From assembly GCA_036379955.1 (NCBI GenBank), contig DASVFR010000037.1, forward strand, positions 1 to 64,000: a stretch of 64,000 nucleotides of DNA. Direction: 5' to 3'. The notes below the pieces were generated by a model. The model did no database searches. It was not told the DNA's origin and saw only the letters and a program-made list of their open reading frames with translations. This stretch comes from VRUE01 sp036379955. Its GTDB lineage: Bacteria; Actinomycetota; Thermoleophilia; Solirubrobacterales; 70-9. Shown here piece by piece: positions 10,585-19,452 of the stretch. The translations under genes and the position numbers were made by a program. Each line of letters starts with the position of its first letter. The stretch's first letter is position 1.

Positions 10585-11949
10585 ATGTTCAGTCTCAAGG
10601 GAAGGAAGACGGCCAGGGCGGCTCGTGCCGCGCTCCTGGCGGGCGCAACCGTGGCCGCCATCGGCTTCGGCGCCACCGGCAGCGCCTCGGCGTCGCTGGG
10701 CTGCAACGGCGAAGACATCGCCGGCAAGGGCTCTTCGCTGCAGAAGATCGCTCAGGAAAACGTCTGGGACCCGGCGTTCAACACCGAAGTCTGCGCATTC
10801 GGCGAAGAACCGAAAGTCAGCTACGTCTCGGCCGGCAGCGGCGCCGGAATGGAAGAGTGGAACCACAACAACGTCAAAAAATCGATCAACACGGCATTCT
10901 CCTTCATCGGCACCGATGACGCCCCGACTGCCGCTCAGATCGCCAACATGACCAGCGTCTCCAGCGGAGCCGGCGTGCTGACGATCCCGGTCGCGCAGAC
11001 CGCGATCGCGATCATGGCGGACCCGCCGGCCGGCTGCAGCGTCGAATCGATCACCAACAAAGACCTGGAGAACGTCTTCAACGGGTCGATCATCAAGTGG
11101 TCGCAGCTCGAACAGTTCCTCACCGCAAAGGGCGGAGCGCCTGACCCGGCCTGCAACTTCCGGATCAAACGCGTCGTCCGCGCGGAAGGCTCGGGCACGA
11201 CCTACCAGATCAAGAACTACTTCAACCTGATTCGCGGCAAGACCAAGGGCGTGCCCTGCACCGAAGGCGCGACCGAAGGCCTCGCCACCTGGGGCGAACT
11301 GGAGACGAACGGCGCGGGCGGCCACCCGAACATCGATTGGCCGAAAGACGAAGGCTGCGCGATTCCGCTGACCGAAATCGTTACCGCGGCCGGCGGAGGC
11401 GCCCTGGCCAAATTCGTAGCCGAAAACAGCGGCACGATCGGCTACGCGTCGCTGCCGGACGTCAAGTCGAAGATCGCCGAATGCGAAGAAAAAGGGACTT
11501 GCAAAAATCCCGAAGTCCTGAAAGTCCAGTACAACGCGAAGAAGAAACTCAGCGAAGCGCTGTACGCAAGCCCGCAGAGCGGCGAAACGGCCAACTGCTC
11601 CACGGCCAGCTACACCGTGCCGGCGCTGGCGCGGCGGGCTGTCTCGCACAACGCGGCCAACGTCGACTGGTCGCAGGTGTTCGGCGCCAAGACCAACACC
11701 GAAAAATCCGGCGCGGGTTACGGGATCTGCACCCTGACCTACGCCCTGGCCTGGAATAAATACTCCGGCCCTGGGTTCACCGCCGGGCAGGAGGAAACGG
11801 CCAAGGACTTCCTGGCCGAATACGTGACCGCGACGGCCGGTCAAGAAGACATCGAAAGCCGTTACTACCAGGCGCTCCCGGTCGGCACGTCGTCAGCGAC
11901 CAACGTGCTCGACGCGGCCCAGTTCACCGCGGGGAAGATCGGCTTCTGA
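10585..11949 (+). CDS. PstS-like phosphate-binding exported protein
   Basis: 454 residues with a signal peptide of about 36 residues (hydrophobic ALLAGATVAAIGFGATGSAS). The mature part has the periplasmic-binding-protein layout of the PstS family: the SAGSGAGMEEW anion-binding loop, GTDDAP, an AEGSGTTYQIKNYF motif and AENSGTIGYASLPDV. It would capture phosphate outside the membrane for an ABC importer; no pstCAB lies in the window. The ATG at 10585 is set by a strong AAGGAGG at 10574-10580. Glutamate is coded mostly by GAA, unlike the nearby housekeeping genes. A strong hairpin follows at 12001. Confidence 0.85.
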   Translation: MFSLKGRKTARAARAALLAGATVAAIGFGATGSASASLGCNGEDIAGKGSSLQKIAQENVWDPAFNTEVCAFGEEPKVSYVSAGSGAGMEEWNHNNVKKSINTAFSFIGTDDAPTAAQIANMTSVSSGAGVLTIPVAQTAIAIMADPPAGCSVESITNKDLENVFNGSIIKWSQLEQFLTAKGGAPDPACNFRIKRVVRAEGSGTTYQIKNYFNLIRGKTKGVPCTEGATEGLATWGELETNGAGGHPNIDWPKDEGCAIPLTEIVTAAGGGALAKFVAENSGTIGYASLPDVKSKIAECEEKGTCKNPEVLKVQYNAKKKLSEALYASPQSGETANCSTASYTVPALARRAVSHNAANVDWSQVFGAKTNTEKSGAGYGICTLTYALAWNKYSGPGFTAGQEETAKDFLAEYVTATAGQEDIESRYYQALPVGTSSATNVLDAAQFTAGKIGF

Positions 11950-12000
11950 GCCGATCCGATCTCAGCCGGTGAGCAACTCGCCGGTGGGTCGTGACTGAAA

Positions 12001-12031
12001 GCGCGAGCCGGGCCATGGGCCCGGCTCGCGC
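12001..12031 (+). terminator. Perfect 14-bp hairpin after the PstS-like gene
   Basis: Arms 12001-12014 and 12018-12031 are perfectly complementary around a 3-base loop (ATG). The hairpin lies 52 bases after the stop. There is no T-tract, so it may act with Rho or as an mRNA 3' stabiliser. Confidence 0.7.
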
Positions 12032-12143
12032 CGTTCCAAGGGTTATCCGGAACGCCGTTCAATGAGACATGTGACAGTTATGTAACGAAAAAATTCCCGT
12101 GATGTTCACAACTCGCCGACGGCCTTCGGACACTATCGGCGCC

Positions 12144-15100
12144 ATGAACGGAATGGGATGCAGGATCAGGGAAAGCCGGGAGGAAGCCCGGATCGGAAAT
12201 CGAGCGAGGCTGCTGGCGACGGCAGTCGCGACGACCGCGCTGCTGGTCGCCCTCAGCGCCGGTACGGCCGGAGCGGCGGTATCGGGCGGTCAGATCGGCG
12301 AAGCGTGGGGCAAAGTCGGGAGCGGGACCGGGAAATTCATCACCCCGGGGATGCTGGGCGTCGACCCCAGCGACGGCAGCGTCTACGTCGGTGAAGAAAA
12401 AGACCCGAACACGGATCCGACCCACTTCAGGCTCCAGAAGTTTTCCAGCACCGGCGAATTCAAGGCCAGCGTCGAAATTCCGAGGATCGTCAAAGTAGGA
12501 GCGTCCGAATTTTCCCACGGCCTGCATGGGATCGCCGTCGACCCGGACCTGCACCGCGTCTATCTCATCGAAAGCTGCCGGCTCAAAGTGCCGGCCACGA
12601 CCTGCCAGGCGGTCGTCGGAAGCTTCGGTGCTGCCGGCATCCTCGTCTACTCGACCGAAGAAGAAGGCTCGACCCTTAAAACGGCTCTGGCTGAACCGTT
12701 GCCGGTGCCCGGCGAAGAAGAAGCGATCTACGAACCGCAGACGATCGCCGTCGATCCGAGCAACCACGACCTCGTCATCCTCGGCGAAAACAGCGAAGAA
12801 CACATCGTGATCCAGCGGGTGAGCTCGGCCGGAGTGGCGGGCGCTCGCTTCGTCGACACGGGCAACGAATTGAAACCCGGGGGGAGGAACGCCAACTCGC
12901 TTACCGTTGGTCCCGACGGCACGACCTACCTGCTGACCGGCGCCGCCAGCAAAGCCGGCGGGCAGTTCACCCGCGCCTGGCAGCTGCCGCCGGATCTCAG
13001 CCGTGTCGAACCCGTTCCCGGCTTTGCCGAAGCCGCGGAAGGCGAGGGTTGGGCGACCGGCCTGCTGACGCCGAAAAGCGCCGCCTTCCTCGGCGGCCCT
13101 CAGGTCGCCATCTCGCCGGACGGCGAAACGCTCTACTGGAAGGAGAGCATCGAACAACCCGAAAGCGAATCCAGCGGGCCGGGCAACGTGTTGGTGCGCG
13201 GCTTCTCGCTGACGAGCCGCGAAACCACGGCGCTCTACGGCAACGGCCTCAACTCCGGCAAAAAGACCTGCCTGATCCAGACGCCAGAAGCGGGGCTGGC
13301 GACGGTCGGCGACGAAGTGGTCGTCTTCGACTACGGGCCCGGCGAAGAAGGGACCGGCTTCGGCAATCGGGTGATGAACTTCGGTTCCGGCGGCGGCGGC
13401 TGTCGCTCGCCGCTGGCGAAGTTCACGGCCAACGGGAAAACCGAAGGCGAAGAAGTGACGATTGCAAAAGGCGGGTCCGTCACCTTCGACTCGACCCCGT
13501 CCGAAACCCTCAGTGGCCAGAGCGTGACCGAGCTCGACTGGAGCTTCGGCGACGGCAGCGAAGAAAAAAAGACCGGGTCTCCGCCGGTGAAATCGGTGAG
13601 CCACGTCTTCACCAGCGCTGGCACCTACCGGGTGACGCTGCGGATGAAGCTCGACCAGCCCGACACGGCCAACTACGGCGATCCCCTTCCCGTGACGCGC
13701 CTGGTGAAAGTCACAGGTGGATCGCTCGCCGAACTCACGGTCTCCAGGGAAGGCTCGGGCTGGGGGGCGGTAGCCAGCTCGCCGGCAGGAATCTCCTGCG
13801 GCACCGATTGCGACCAGGAATTCGAAACCGGCAAAGAAGTGACCCTGACCGCCAGTCCTTCCGCGGGCTCCGTTTTCGCCGGATGGAGCGGATGCGGCAG
13901 CGAAGTCGAAGGCAAATGCAAAGTCACGATGAGCGCGGCTAAAGCGGTCAAAGCCAGCTTCGAACCGGCGCAAAGGTTCACGCTCAAAGTGAATAAGACC
14001 GGCAGCGGTAAAGGAGCGGTCACAAGCTCTCTCAGCGGCATCGACTGCCGCAAAGACTGCGAACAGGAATTCGAAGCCGGCAAGGTGGTGACGCTCAAAG
14101 CGAAAGCCGCCAGCGGATCCAAATTCAGCGGCTGGTCCGGGGCGGGTTGCTCGGGCACCGGCTTTTGCATCGTCACGGTGGACGAAGCGAAGGAAGTCAC
14201 CGCGATCTTCAATTCCCTCGGAGCGGATTTCAGCCTCAAAGTAGAAAAGACGGGAAGCGGCGAAGGCCTCGTTTCCAGCATCCAGAAAGGGCTGGCGACG
14301 GAAAAGATCCTCTGCGGCGCGCACTGCGAAGAAACCTTTACGAGTGGCACCGAAATCGAACTGCTGCAGGAACCGCTGGGCAGCTCGATCTTCGTCAAAT
14401 GGGAAGGTTGCGATTCGGTCGTGTCCGGTAAATGCAGCGTCACCCTGACCGAAAACAAGACTGTCAAAGCCGAATACGCGAGCAACGGCCCGTTCAAGCT
14501 CAAAGTCACGCGAATCGGCACCGGCTCCAGCTTTGGAAAAGTCGAAAGCACCTCGCCGGAATCGCCGAAGGTGGTTTGCGGCAGCGAATGTGAAAAGGAA
14601 TTCGAAAAAAACAAAGTCGTCACCCTCGAAGAGTCGGTAGCCAACTCCGCGGAAGCCGAATTCGTCAAATGGGGCGGCGCCTGCTCGGGATCCGCGAAAA
14701 CCTGCGAAGTCACTATGACCGAAGCGCTGAATGTGACTGCCGAATTCAAAAAACCCCCGAAGTTCCTGCTCAAAGTCGAAAAGACAGGCAGCGGCTCAGG
14801 CAAAGTGACCAGCGCCCCGGCGGGCATCAGCTGCGATCCCACTTGCCAGCACGAATTCCCGAACGAAAAAGTGACCCTTTCTCAGGCCGCTGACCCCGGC
14901 TCGGAATTCGTCAAATGGGAAGGTGCCTGCAGCGGCTCGGGCGCCTGTGAAGTGACGATGAGCGCGGCGAAAACCGTGATCGCCGAATTCAAAGAAATTC
15001 CGAGGCGCAAGCTCACGGTCAAAAAAGTCGGTACGGGCTCGGGCAAAGTCACGAGCACGCCGGCGGGCATCGACTGCGGCGGCATCTGCGAATTCGAATT

Positions 15101-15470
15101 CGAACTCGGAGAAGTCGTCGAACTCTCCCAGAGTGCCGACTCGGGTTCTGAATTCGTCAGATGGCTCGGGTCCTGTGCTGGCTCGGGCGCCTGTGAAGTG
15201 ACGATGAGCGCCGCGAAGACGGTCACTGCTGAATTCAAGACGGTGGCGAAACAAGAAGAACAGACCCCGCCGCCCACTCCTACGCCCACGCCCACTCCTA
15301 CTCCCACGCCCACGCCTAAACCCCTCACGCCTAAACAGAAAGCGCTCAAGAAGTGCAGGAAGCTGAAGGGCAAAAAGCGCGCCAAGTGCATCAAAAAAGC
15401 CAAGTTGATCGGCAAGAAGCACCGGTTGTTGCGAGACGAGAAGCTCCGGCGTCCCAAGGGCCTGGACTGA
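12144..15470 (+). CDS. Secreted beta-propeller / PKD / InlB B-repeat protein with Lys-Cys tail
   Basis: First gene of the six-gene secreted operon; about 1,108 residues. A signal peptide (hydrophobic core LLATAVATTALLVALSAGTA) is followed by an NHL/SMP-like beta-propeller (about 12290-13410), one PKD domain (DWSFGDGSEEKK...VSHVFTSAGTYRVTLRM), six divergent InlB-type B-repeats each with about four cysteines, a (TP)n linker and a basic tail containing KKCRKLKGKKRAKCIKKAK. The architecture is that of a cell-surface adhesin or scaffold. ATG 12144 was chosen because the signal peptide follows it; ATG 12099 is possible. The stop overlaps the next gene's CTG start. Confidence 0.8.
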   Translation: MNGMGCRIRESREEARIGNRARLLATAVATTALLVALSAGTAGAAVSGGQIGEAWGKVGSGTGKFITPGMLGVDPSDGSVYVGEEKDPNTDPTHFRLQKFSSTGEFKASVEIPRIVKVGASEFSHGLHGIAVDPDLHRVYLIESCRLKVPATTCQAVVGSFGAAGILVYSTEEEGSTLKTALAEPLPVPGEEEAIYEPQTIAVDPSNHDLVILGENSEEHIVIQRVSSAGVAGARFVDTGNELKPGGRNANSLTVGPDGTTYLLTGAASKAGGQFTRAWQLPPDLSRVEPVPGFAEAAEGEGWATGLLTPKSAAFLGGPQVAISPDGETLYWKESIEQPESESSGPGNVLVRGFSLTSRETTALYGNGLNSGKKTCLIQTPEAGLATVGDEVVVFDYGPGEEGTGFGNRVMNFGSGGGGCRSPLAKFTANGKTEGEEVTIAKGGSVTFDSTPSETLSGQSVTELDWSFGDGSEEKKTGSPPVKSVSHVFTSAGTYRVTLRMKLDQPDTANYGDPLPVTRLVKVTGGSLAELTVSREGSGWGAVASSPAGISCGTDCDQEFETGKEVTLTASPSAGSVFAGWSGCGSEVEGKCKVTMSAAKAVKASFEPAQRFTLKVNKTGSGKGAVTSSLSGIDCRKDCEQEFEAGKVVTLKAKAASGSKFSGWSGAGCSGTGFCIVTVDEAKEVTAIFNSLGADFSLKVEKTGSGEGLVSSIQKGLATEKILCGAHCEETFTSGTEIELLQEPLGSSIFVKWEGCDSVVSGKCSVTLTENKTVKAEYASNGPFKLKVTRIGTGSSFGKVESTSPESPKVVCGSECEKEFEKNKVVTLEESVANSAEAEFVKWGGACSGSAKTCEVTMTEALNVTAEFKKPPKFLLKVEKTGSGSGKVTSAPAGISCDPTCQHEFPNEKVTLSQAADPGSEFVKWEGACSGSGACEVTMSAAKTVIAEFKEIPRRKLTVKKVGTGSGKVTSTPAGIDCGGICEFEFELGEVVELSQSADSGSEFVRWLGSCAGSGACEVTMSAAKTVTAEFKTVAKQEEQTPPPTPTPTPTPTPTPTPKPLTPKQKALKKCRKLKGKKRAKCIKKAKLIGKKHRLLRDEKLRRPKGLD
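13724..15247 (+). repeat. Six tandem divergent InlB B-repeats in coding sequence
   Basis: Six copies of a 76-88 residue unit: a lead K-V-x-K-x-G-S-G-x-G-x-V, then a C-x(2-4)-C pair, a G-W or V-K-W strand, another cysteine pair and a closing V-T-A-E-F. Each repeat carries about four cysteines, consistent with two disulfides per module. Repeats 5 and 6 are the most alike, which suggests recent duplication. Confidence 0.8.
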
Positions 15471-17428
15471 ACAGGCTGAGATCAGCTCTGGGGGCCGTCG
15501 CGGTGCTCGTGGCGGCCCCGTTCGTGGCGGCTGCGCCGGCGCAGGCGCTGATCGCGCCCCCGGCGACGCTGGACGGTCCGTCCGCCGAGATCCTCGATCT
15601 CGGCGGGGTGTCGATGGCGTCGGATGGGACCGGAGGCGTCGTCTACGTGAAAGCCGTGGACGGGGTGCCGCACATCTTCGCCTGCCGCTATGCCGGAGGC
15701 AGCTGGGACGCCCCCGTGCGGGTCGATTGGGACCAGCCCTACGCGGCGAGCCAGCCGGCTATCGCGGCCGGTTCGGGAGGGGAGCTGCTCGTCGTCTGGG
15801 TAACAGAGGTCGCGACCGTTCACGGCAAGGTCCAGTACGGGCTGTTCTCGGCGCGAATCGGGCCAGGGGCTCAGGACTTCGGCGCTTCGCTGCTCGTCGA
15901 CCCCAACGTCGGCGAAGGGATCGGGGTCGTCCCATCGATTTCGGGCACCGAGCCCGGACGGGCGATTGTCGCCTACAGGGCGATCACCTACACGTTCGCG
16001 GAACCGAGCTTCTCGACCGCGGTCCAGCTGCGCCCGGGCGACGTGATGGCCGACATCCGGGTCGCCCGCCTCAACGGGGATCGCTGGTCGCGACTGGGGG
16101 CGGTGAACCGCAACCCGGAAGCTTCGATGCGACCGCCCGGCCCGAGCAACGGCCCGCGGGTAGGGGCGGGCATCGACGGCGGCGCGGTGGTCGCCTGGCA
16201 GGAGCCCGATCAGACGGGCGCCGCGCGAATCTGGATGCGCCGCATCTTCGGCACGACGCCGGGCCCGGTGCTCGAAGCGAGCCCGGCCAGCTGGGAAGGC
16301 GCGCCCGTGACCGGCGACGCCGACGCCTTCTCGCTCGCGGTCACGCCCTTCAACCAGGCGCGGGTGGCGATCCGGGTCGCCGGCTCGGGATCGACCGCTC
16401 CACGGCTCCTGCTCAACACGCTTCCCGCCGACTTCGCCGTTCCCGCGAACGCCCTGAACGGCCCGTCGACGGTCTTCAAGGCGGGCAAGGGCGCACTCGG
16501 CATTCCCGGCATCGGCGCGACCGAAAAGGGAGGCAAGGAAGGCGCGATGCAGATGGTCTTCGCTTCCGGGGCCGAGGTGCACCGGGTCGGTGTCGACGGC
16601 GAAGGAGCCCCGACTCCCGACTCCACGCTGCCGGGGCCCGACGCAAAGCCGGGGGCGGAAGCCGTCGCCGTGGTCGGGCCGGAAGGAGGCGACGTGATCG
16701 CCTATCCGGCGCTCGATGCCCAGGGGCGCCCGGCCGTCGCCGTCCGCCAGGAACTCGCTTCGGGGGCCGCGCAAACCGGTCTCCTGGCCGGGGTCGCCGG
16801 CGGTCCCATCGGCGACCTGTCGGCGGGCCCCTCCGGCACCGGCGACGCCTTGATCGGCTTCCGTCAGGGCGACGCCGGGCGTTACGAGATCGTCGTCGAG
16901 CGGGTCAGCGCTCCGCCTGCCTCCTTCAAGGCAAAGGCGCCGAAGCGCTGGGTCCGGCCTCCTCGAGCATGGCTGCGCTGGCAGGCGCCGAAGAGCGCGG
17001 TCGGCGGCCTCGCCTACTCGGTGTTGATCGAAGGCCGGGTCGTCAAGTCGGGCTTGCGCCGGCGCCGCTACCTGCCACCGCGGGGGGCGCTCGGCAGCGG
17101 CGTGCGGCTGGTGCAGGCGATGGCGACCGATCGACTCGGCCAGCAGGCGATAAGCCCGGCGGTGAAGCTGCGCGTCGACGGCAGGCCGCCACAGGTGACC
17201 CTCAGGGTTCGTCGCGCTAGCGGGCTGGCGACCGTGCGCCTGCGCGATCCCGACTCCGGGCTGCGGGCCAAGTCGGCCGTCGTCGACTTCGGCGACGGCG
17301 TGCAGGCCCGCAAGGGATCGAAGTTCGAGCACGTCTACGAGCACCCCGGCCGCTATACGGTCCGCGTCCGTGCCCGTGACCGGGTCGGCAACCGCGTGGT
17401 CCGGCGCTTCGAGGCGGCGGTGCGATGA
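15467..17428 (+). CDS. Secreted propeller-like protein with C-terminal PKD-like domain
   Basis: About 653 residues. A signal peptide (LRSALGAVAVLVAAPFVAAA) leads into repeated beta-strand units such as GGVVYVKAVDGVPHIFACR and ELLVVWVTE, typical of a beta-propeller. The C-terminal 90 residues are Ig/PKD-like (VDFGDGVQARKG...YEHPGRYTVRVRARD). No ATG, GTG or TTG lies in a sensible place. CTG at 15467 overlaps the upstream TGA as CTGA, has AAGGG 6 bases upstream, and matches the overlap style of all later junctions in the operon. The function of the protein is unknown. Confidence 0.75.
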   Translation: MNRLRSALGAVAVLVAAPFVAAAPAQALIAPPATLDGPSAEILDLGGVSMASDGTGGVVYVKAVDGVPHIFACRYAGGSWDAPVRVDWDQPYAASQPAIAAGSGGELLVVWVTEVATVHGKVQYGLFSARIGPGAQDFGASLLVDPNVGEGIGVVPSISGTEPGRAIVAYRAITYTFAEPSFSTAVQLRPGDVMADIRVARLNGDRWSRLGAVNRNPEASMRPPGPSNGPRVGAGIDGGAVVAWQEPDQTGAARIWMRRIFGTTPGPVLEASPASWEGAPVTGDADAFSLAVTPFNQARVAIRVAGSGSTAPRLLLNTLPADFAVPANALNGPSTVFKAGKGALGIPGIGATEKGGKEGAMQMVFASGAEVHRVGVDGEGAPTPDSTLPGPDAKPGAEAVAVVGPEGGDVIAYPALDAQGRPAVAVRQELASGAAQTGLLAGVAGGPIGDLSAGPSGTGDALIGFRQGDAGRYEIVVERVSAPPASFKAKAPKRWVRPPRAWLRWQAPKSAVGGLAYSVLIEGRVVKSGLRRRRYLPPRGALGSGVRLVQAMATDRLGQQAISPAVKLRVDGRPPQVTLRVRRASGLATVRLRDPDSGLRAKSAVVDFGDGVQARKGSKFEHVYEHPGRYTVRVRARDRVGNRVVRRFEAAVR

Positions 17429-19452
17429 GGCCGGCGGTCGGGAAATCCGTTACGGGTGCGACCCTGCTGATCCTCGCGACAGCGCTGCTGTGGCCGCTGC
17501 CGGTGGCGGCGGACTTCGGACCGATTCGGCTCGTCTCCAAGAGCTCCGGCGAGCAGGCGGTCGTCGGGCAGGCTCCGGCGATCTCGGCCGACGGCCGCTA
17601 CCTCGCTTTCGAAGGCACGATCGAAGGGCTGAAAGGCGTCTTCCGCAAGAGCCTCGCGACCGGCGTCGTCGCCGCCGTCGCCGCCGGCAGCGCCTACGAA
17701 GCGAAAGCCCCGAAGGCCGACGCCAGCGCCCCCTCGATCTCGGCCGACGGCCGCTACGTCAGCTTCACGACCAGGACGGCGATAGATCCCGTCGATGACA
17801 CGCAGAAAGAATCGAGCGACGTCTACGTCGCCGACATGAGCGAACCGTCCTCGCCGACCTATGAGCTGGCCTCGGCGCTCGACGGCACGCCGAAGGGCCT
17901 CACCTATGAAGGCACGGGCGGCTCGGTCGCCTCGGCGCGCGTCGCCCTCAGCGCGGACGGGCGCAAGGTCGTCTTCTACACGACCGCAAAATCCAACCTC
18001 ACGCGCGAACCCGGGGGCAGCACGGAAGGCGAATCGACGCCGTCCGGGCAGGTGGCGCTGCGTGACCTCGACGCGGAGAAGACGACGCTGGTCAGCGTCG
18101 AACGCGACTCCGAAGGGCTGACGACCGAACGACCGGTGGCGGGCGGGGCGCTGCTGCAGCTACCGCAGCTGCCGAAGCTGGCCGGGGCGGCGCTGAGCGG
18201 GGACGGGACGACCGTCGCCTGGCTTGGCGCCAACATCCATAGGCAGGTCCCCCTACAGGCGGGCGAAGCCGCGGCGATCGGCGGCGAGAGCACGGCGGCG
18301 TTGCTTCCCTACGTCGAGCCGCTCTGGCGCCGGGTCGCCGGCGAAGCGCCGACGCCGACGCGTCGGGTAGTCGCGGGCGACGCCACCGCGCCGTTCGCCG
18401 ACCTGACCTCGCGCGACACCGAATTCAACGCCGCCCAGGGGTGGCTGGGCGTGCCGAAGGTCGAAGGCGTGCCGCAGCTCAGCGCCGACGGCCGCACCGT
18501 CGCCCTGATCGGCAACCCGACCAACCCGACCAACGCCTTCGTCGTCGACATGAGCCCGGGCCTGAGCCGCGGCGAAGCCGTGCGGCAGCTGACGGCTGAG
18601 ATCCCGTTCCGTCCCACCGAACCGGTTCCGACGATCAACCAGGAACCGTACGTCTCCTTCAACGGTCACGTCTACTCGATCGCGATCTCGCCCGATGGGC
18701 GCCGGGTCGCGTTCACCACCGCAAGGCAGCAGTTCCCGCTGGCGCCGCCGAACCTGGTCGGCTCGCCGCCGAGCTCGCTGGGGCTGGTCGAGCTCTACCT
18801 GGTCGACCTCGATGCCGGGACGCTGCAGCGGGTCACGCATGGGGTTGGCGGGGAGGGCGAAGCGTCGCTGACGCCCTTGCGCAACGACCTCACAGGCCAG
18901 GGAGGCGCCGGCGCCGGCTCGCCCTCCTTTGCCTCCGATGGGCGCCTCATCGCCTTCTCCTCGATCGCCTCGAACCTGGTCGAAGGCGACGGCAACGAAG
19001 CGACCGACGCCTTCACGGTGGAAGACCTGACCGCCGCGGCGACCGCGGGCGAATCGAGCATCTCCCCGACACCTGGACCCCGCGCCAGGAAGCCGCGCTG
19101 GCGGCTGATCCTGAGCTCGGTTTCGCTGCCCGACGGCAACGTGCGGGTGGTAGCGTCGGTGCCCGCGCCGGGGGCCCTGCACGCACGTGCCAGCGGCGCG
19201 CTCGGGCCCGGCGTCACACGGCCGCAATCGCTGGCTGCCGCCCACGCCCGGACCCGCTCGGGGGGGCGGGTGGCGCTGACTCTGGCCCTGCCGCGCCGTT
19301 ACCGGCGTCTGGCGCGCAGCCAGGAAGGCCTTTACGCGACCGCGCGAGTCTCCTTTCGGGCCAAGAACGGCAAGACCTTGCGCGGCGAGCTCGAAGTGCG
19401 CTTCCGCAAGCATCCCCGTAGGCACGGAGGCCGGCGGGAGGTCGTCCGATGA
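17425..19452 (+). CDS. Secreted WD40-like (PD40) beta-propeller protein
   Basis: 675 residues. A signal peptide (about 1-29, ending LPVAAD) is followed by repeated ISADGRYLAF, ISADGRYVSF, LSADGRKVVF, LSADGRTVAL and ISPDGRRVAF blades, the hallmark of TolB-like PD40 propellers. The C-terminal 130 residues are a separate basic beta domain without an obvious membrane anchor. The start overlaps the upstream stop as ATGA. It probably offers a binding surface outside the cell; no ligand can be assigned. Confidence 0.82.
   Translation: MRPAVGKSVTGATLLILATALLWPLPVAADFGPIRLVSKSSGEQAVVGQAPAISADGRYLAFEGTIEGLKGVFRKSLATGVVAAVAAGSAYEAKAPKADASAPSISADGRYVSFTTRTAIDPVDDTQKESSDVYVADMSEPSSPTYELASALDGTPKGLTYEGTGGSVASARVALSADGRKVVFYTTAKSNLTREPGGSTEGESTPSGQVALRDLDAEKTTLVSVERDSEGLTTERPVAGGALLQLPQLPKLAGAALSGDGTTVAWLGANIHRQVPLQAGEAAAIGGESTAALLPYVEPLWRRVAGEAPTPTRRVVAGDATAPFADLTSRDTEFNAAQGWLGVPKVEGVPQLSADGRTVALIGNPTNPTNAFVVDMSPGLSRGEAVRQLTAEIPFRPTEPVPTINQEPYVSFNGHVYSIAISPDGRRVAFTTARQQFPLAPPNLVGSPPSSLGLVELYLVDLDAGTLQRVTHGVGGEGEASLTPLRNDLTGQGGAGAGSPSFASDGRLIAFSSIASNLVEGDGNEATDAFTVEDLTAAATAGESSISPTPGPRARKPRWRLILSSVSLPDGNVRVVASVPAPGALHARASGALGPGVTRPQSLAAAHARTRSGGRVALTLALPRRYRRLARSQEGLYATARVSFRAKNGKTLRGELEVRFRKHPRRHGGRREVVR

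Noticed and set aside
12078..14324. Minus-strand open frame opposite the propeller/InlB gene
   Set aside because: The Phe/Arg/Ala-rich translation is the complement of GAA/AAA-rich coding sequence; there is no start signal and no domain.
15271..15331. Short tandem repeat of CCCAC(T/G)CC units, considered as a regulatory or CRISPR-like repeat
   Set aside because: It encodes an in-frame (Thr-Pro)n linker in the secreted protein; there are no spacers.
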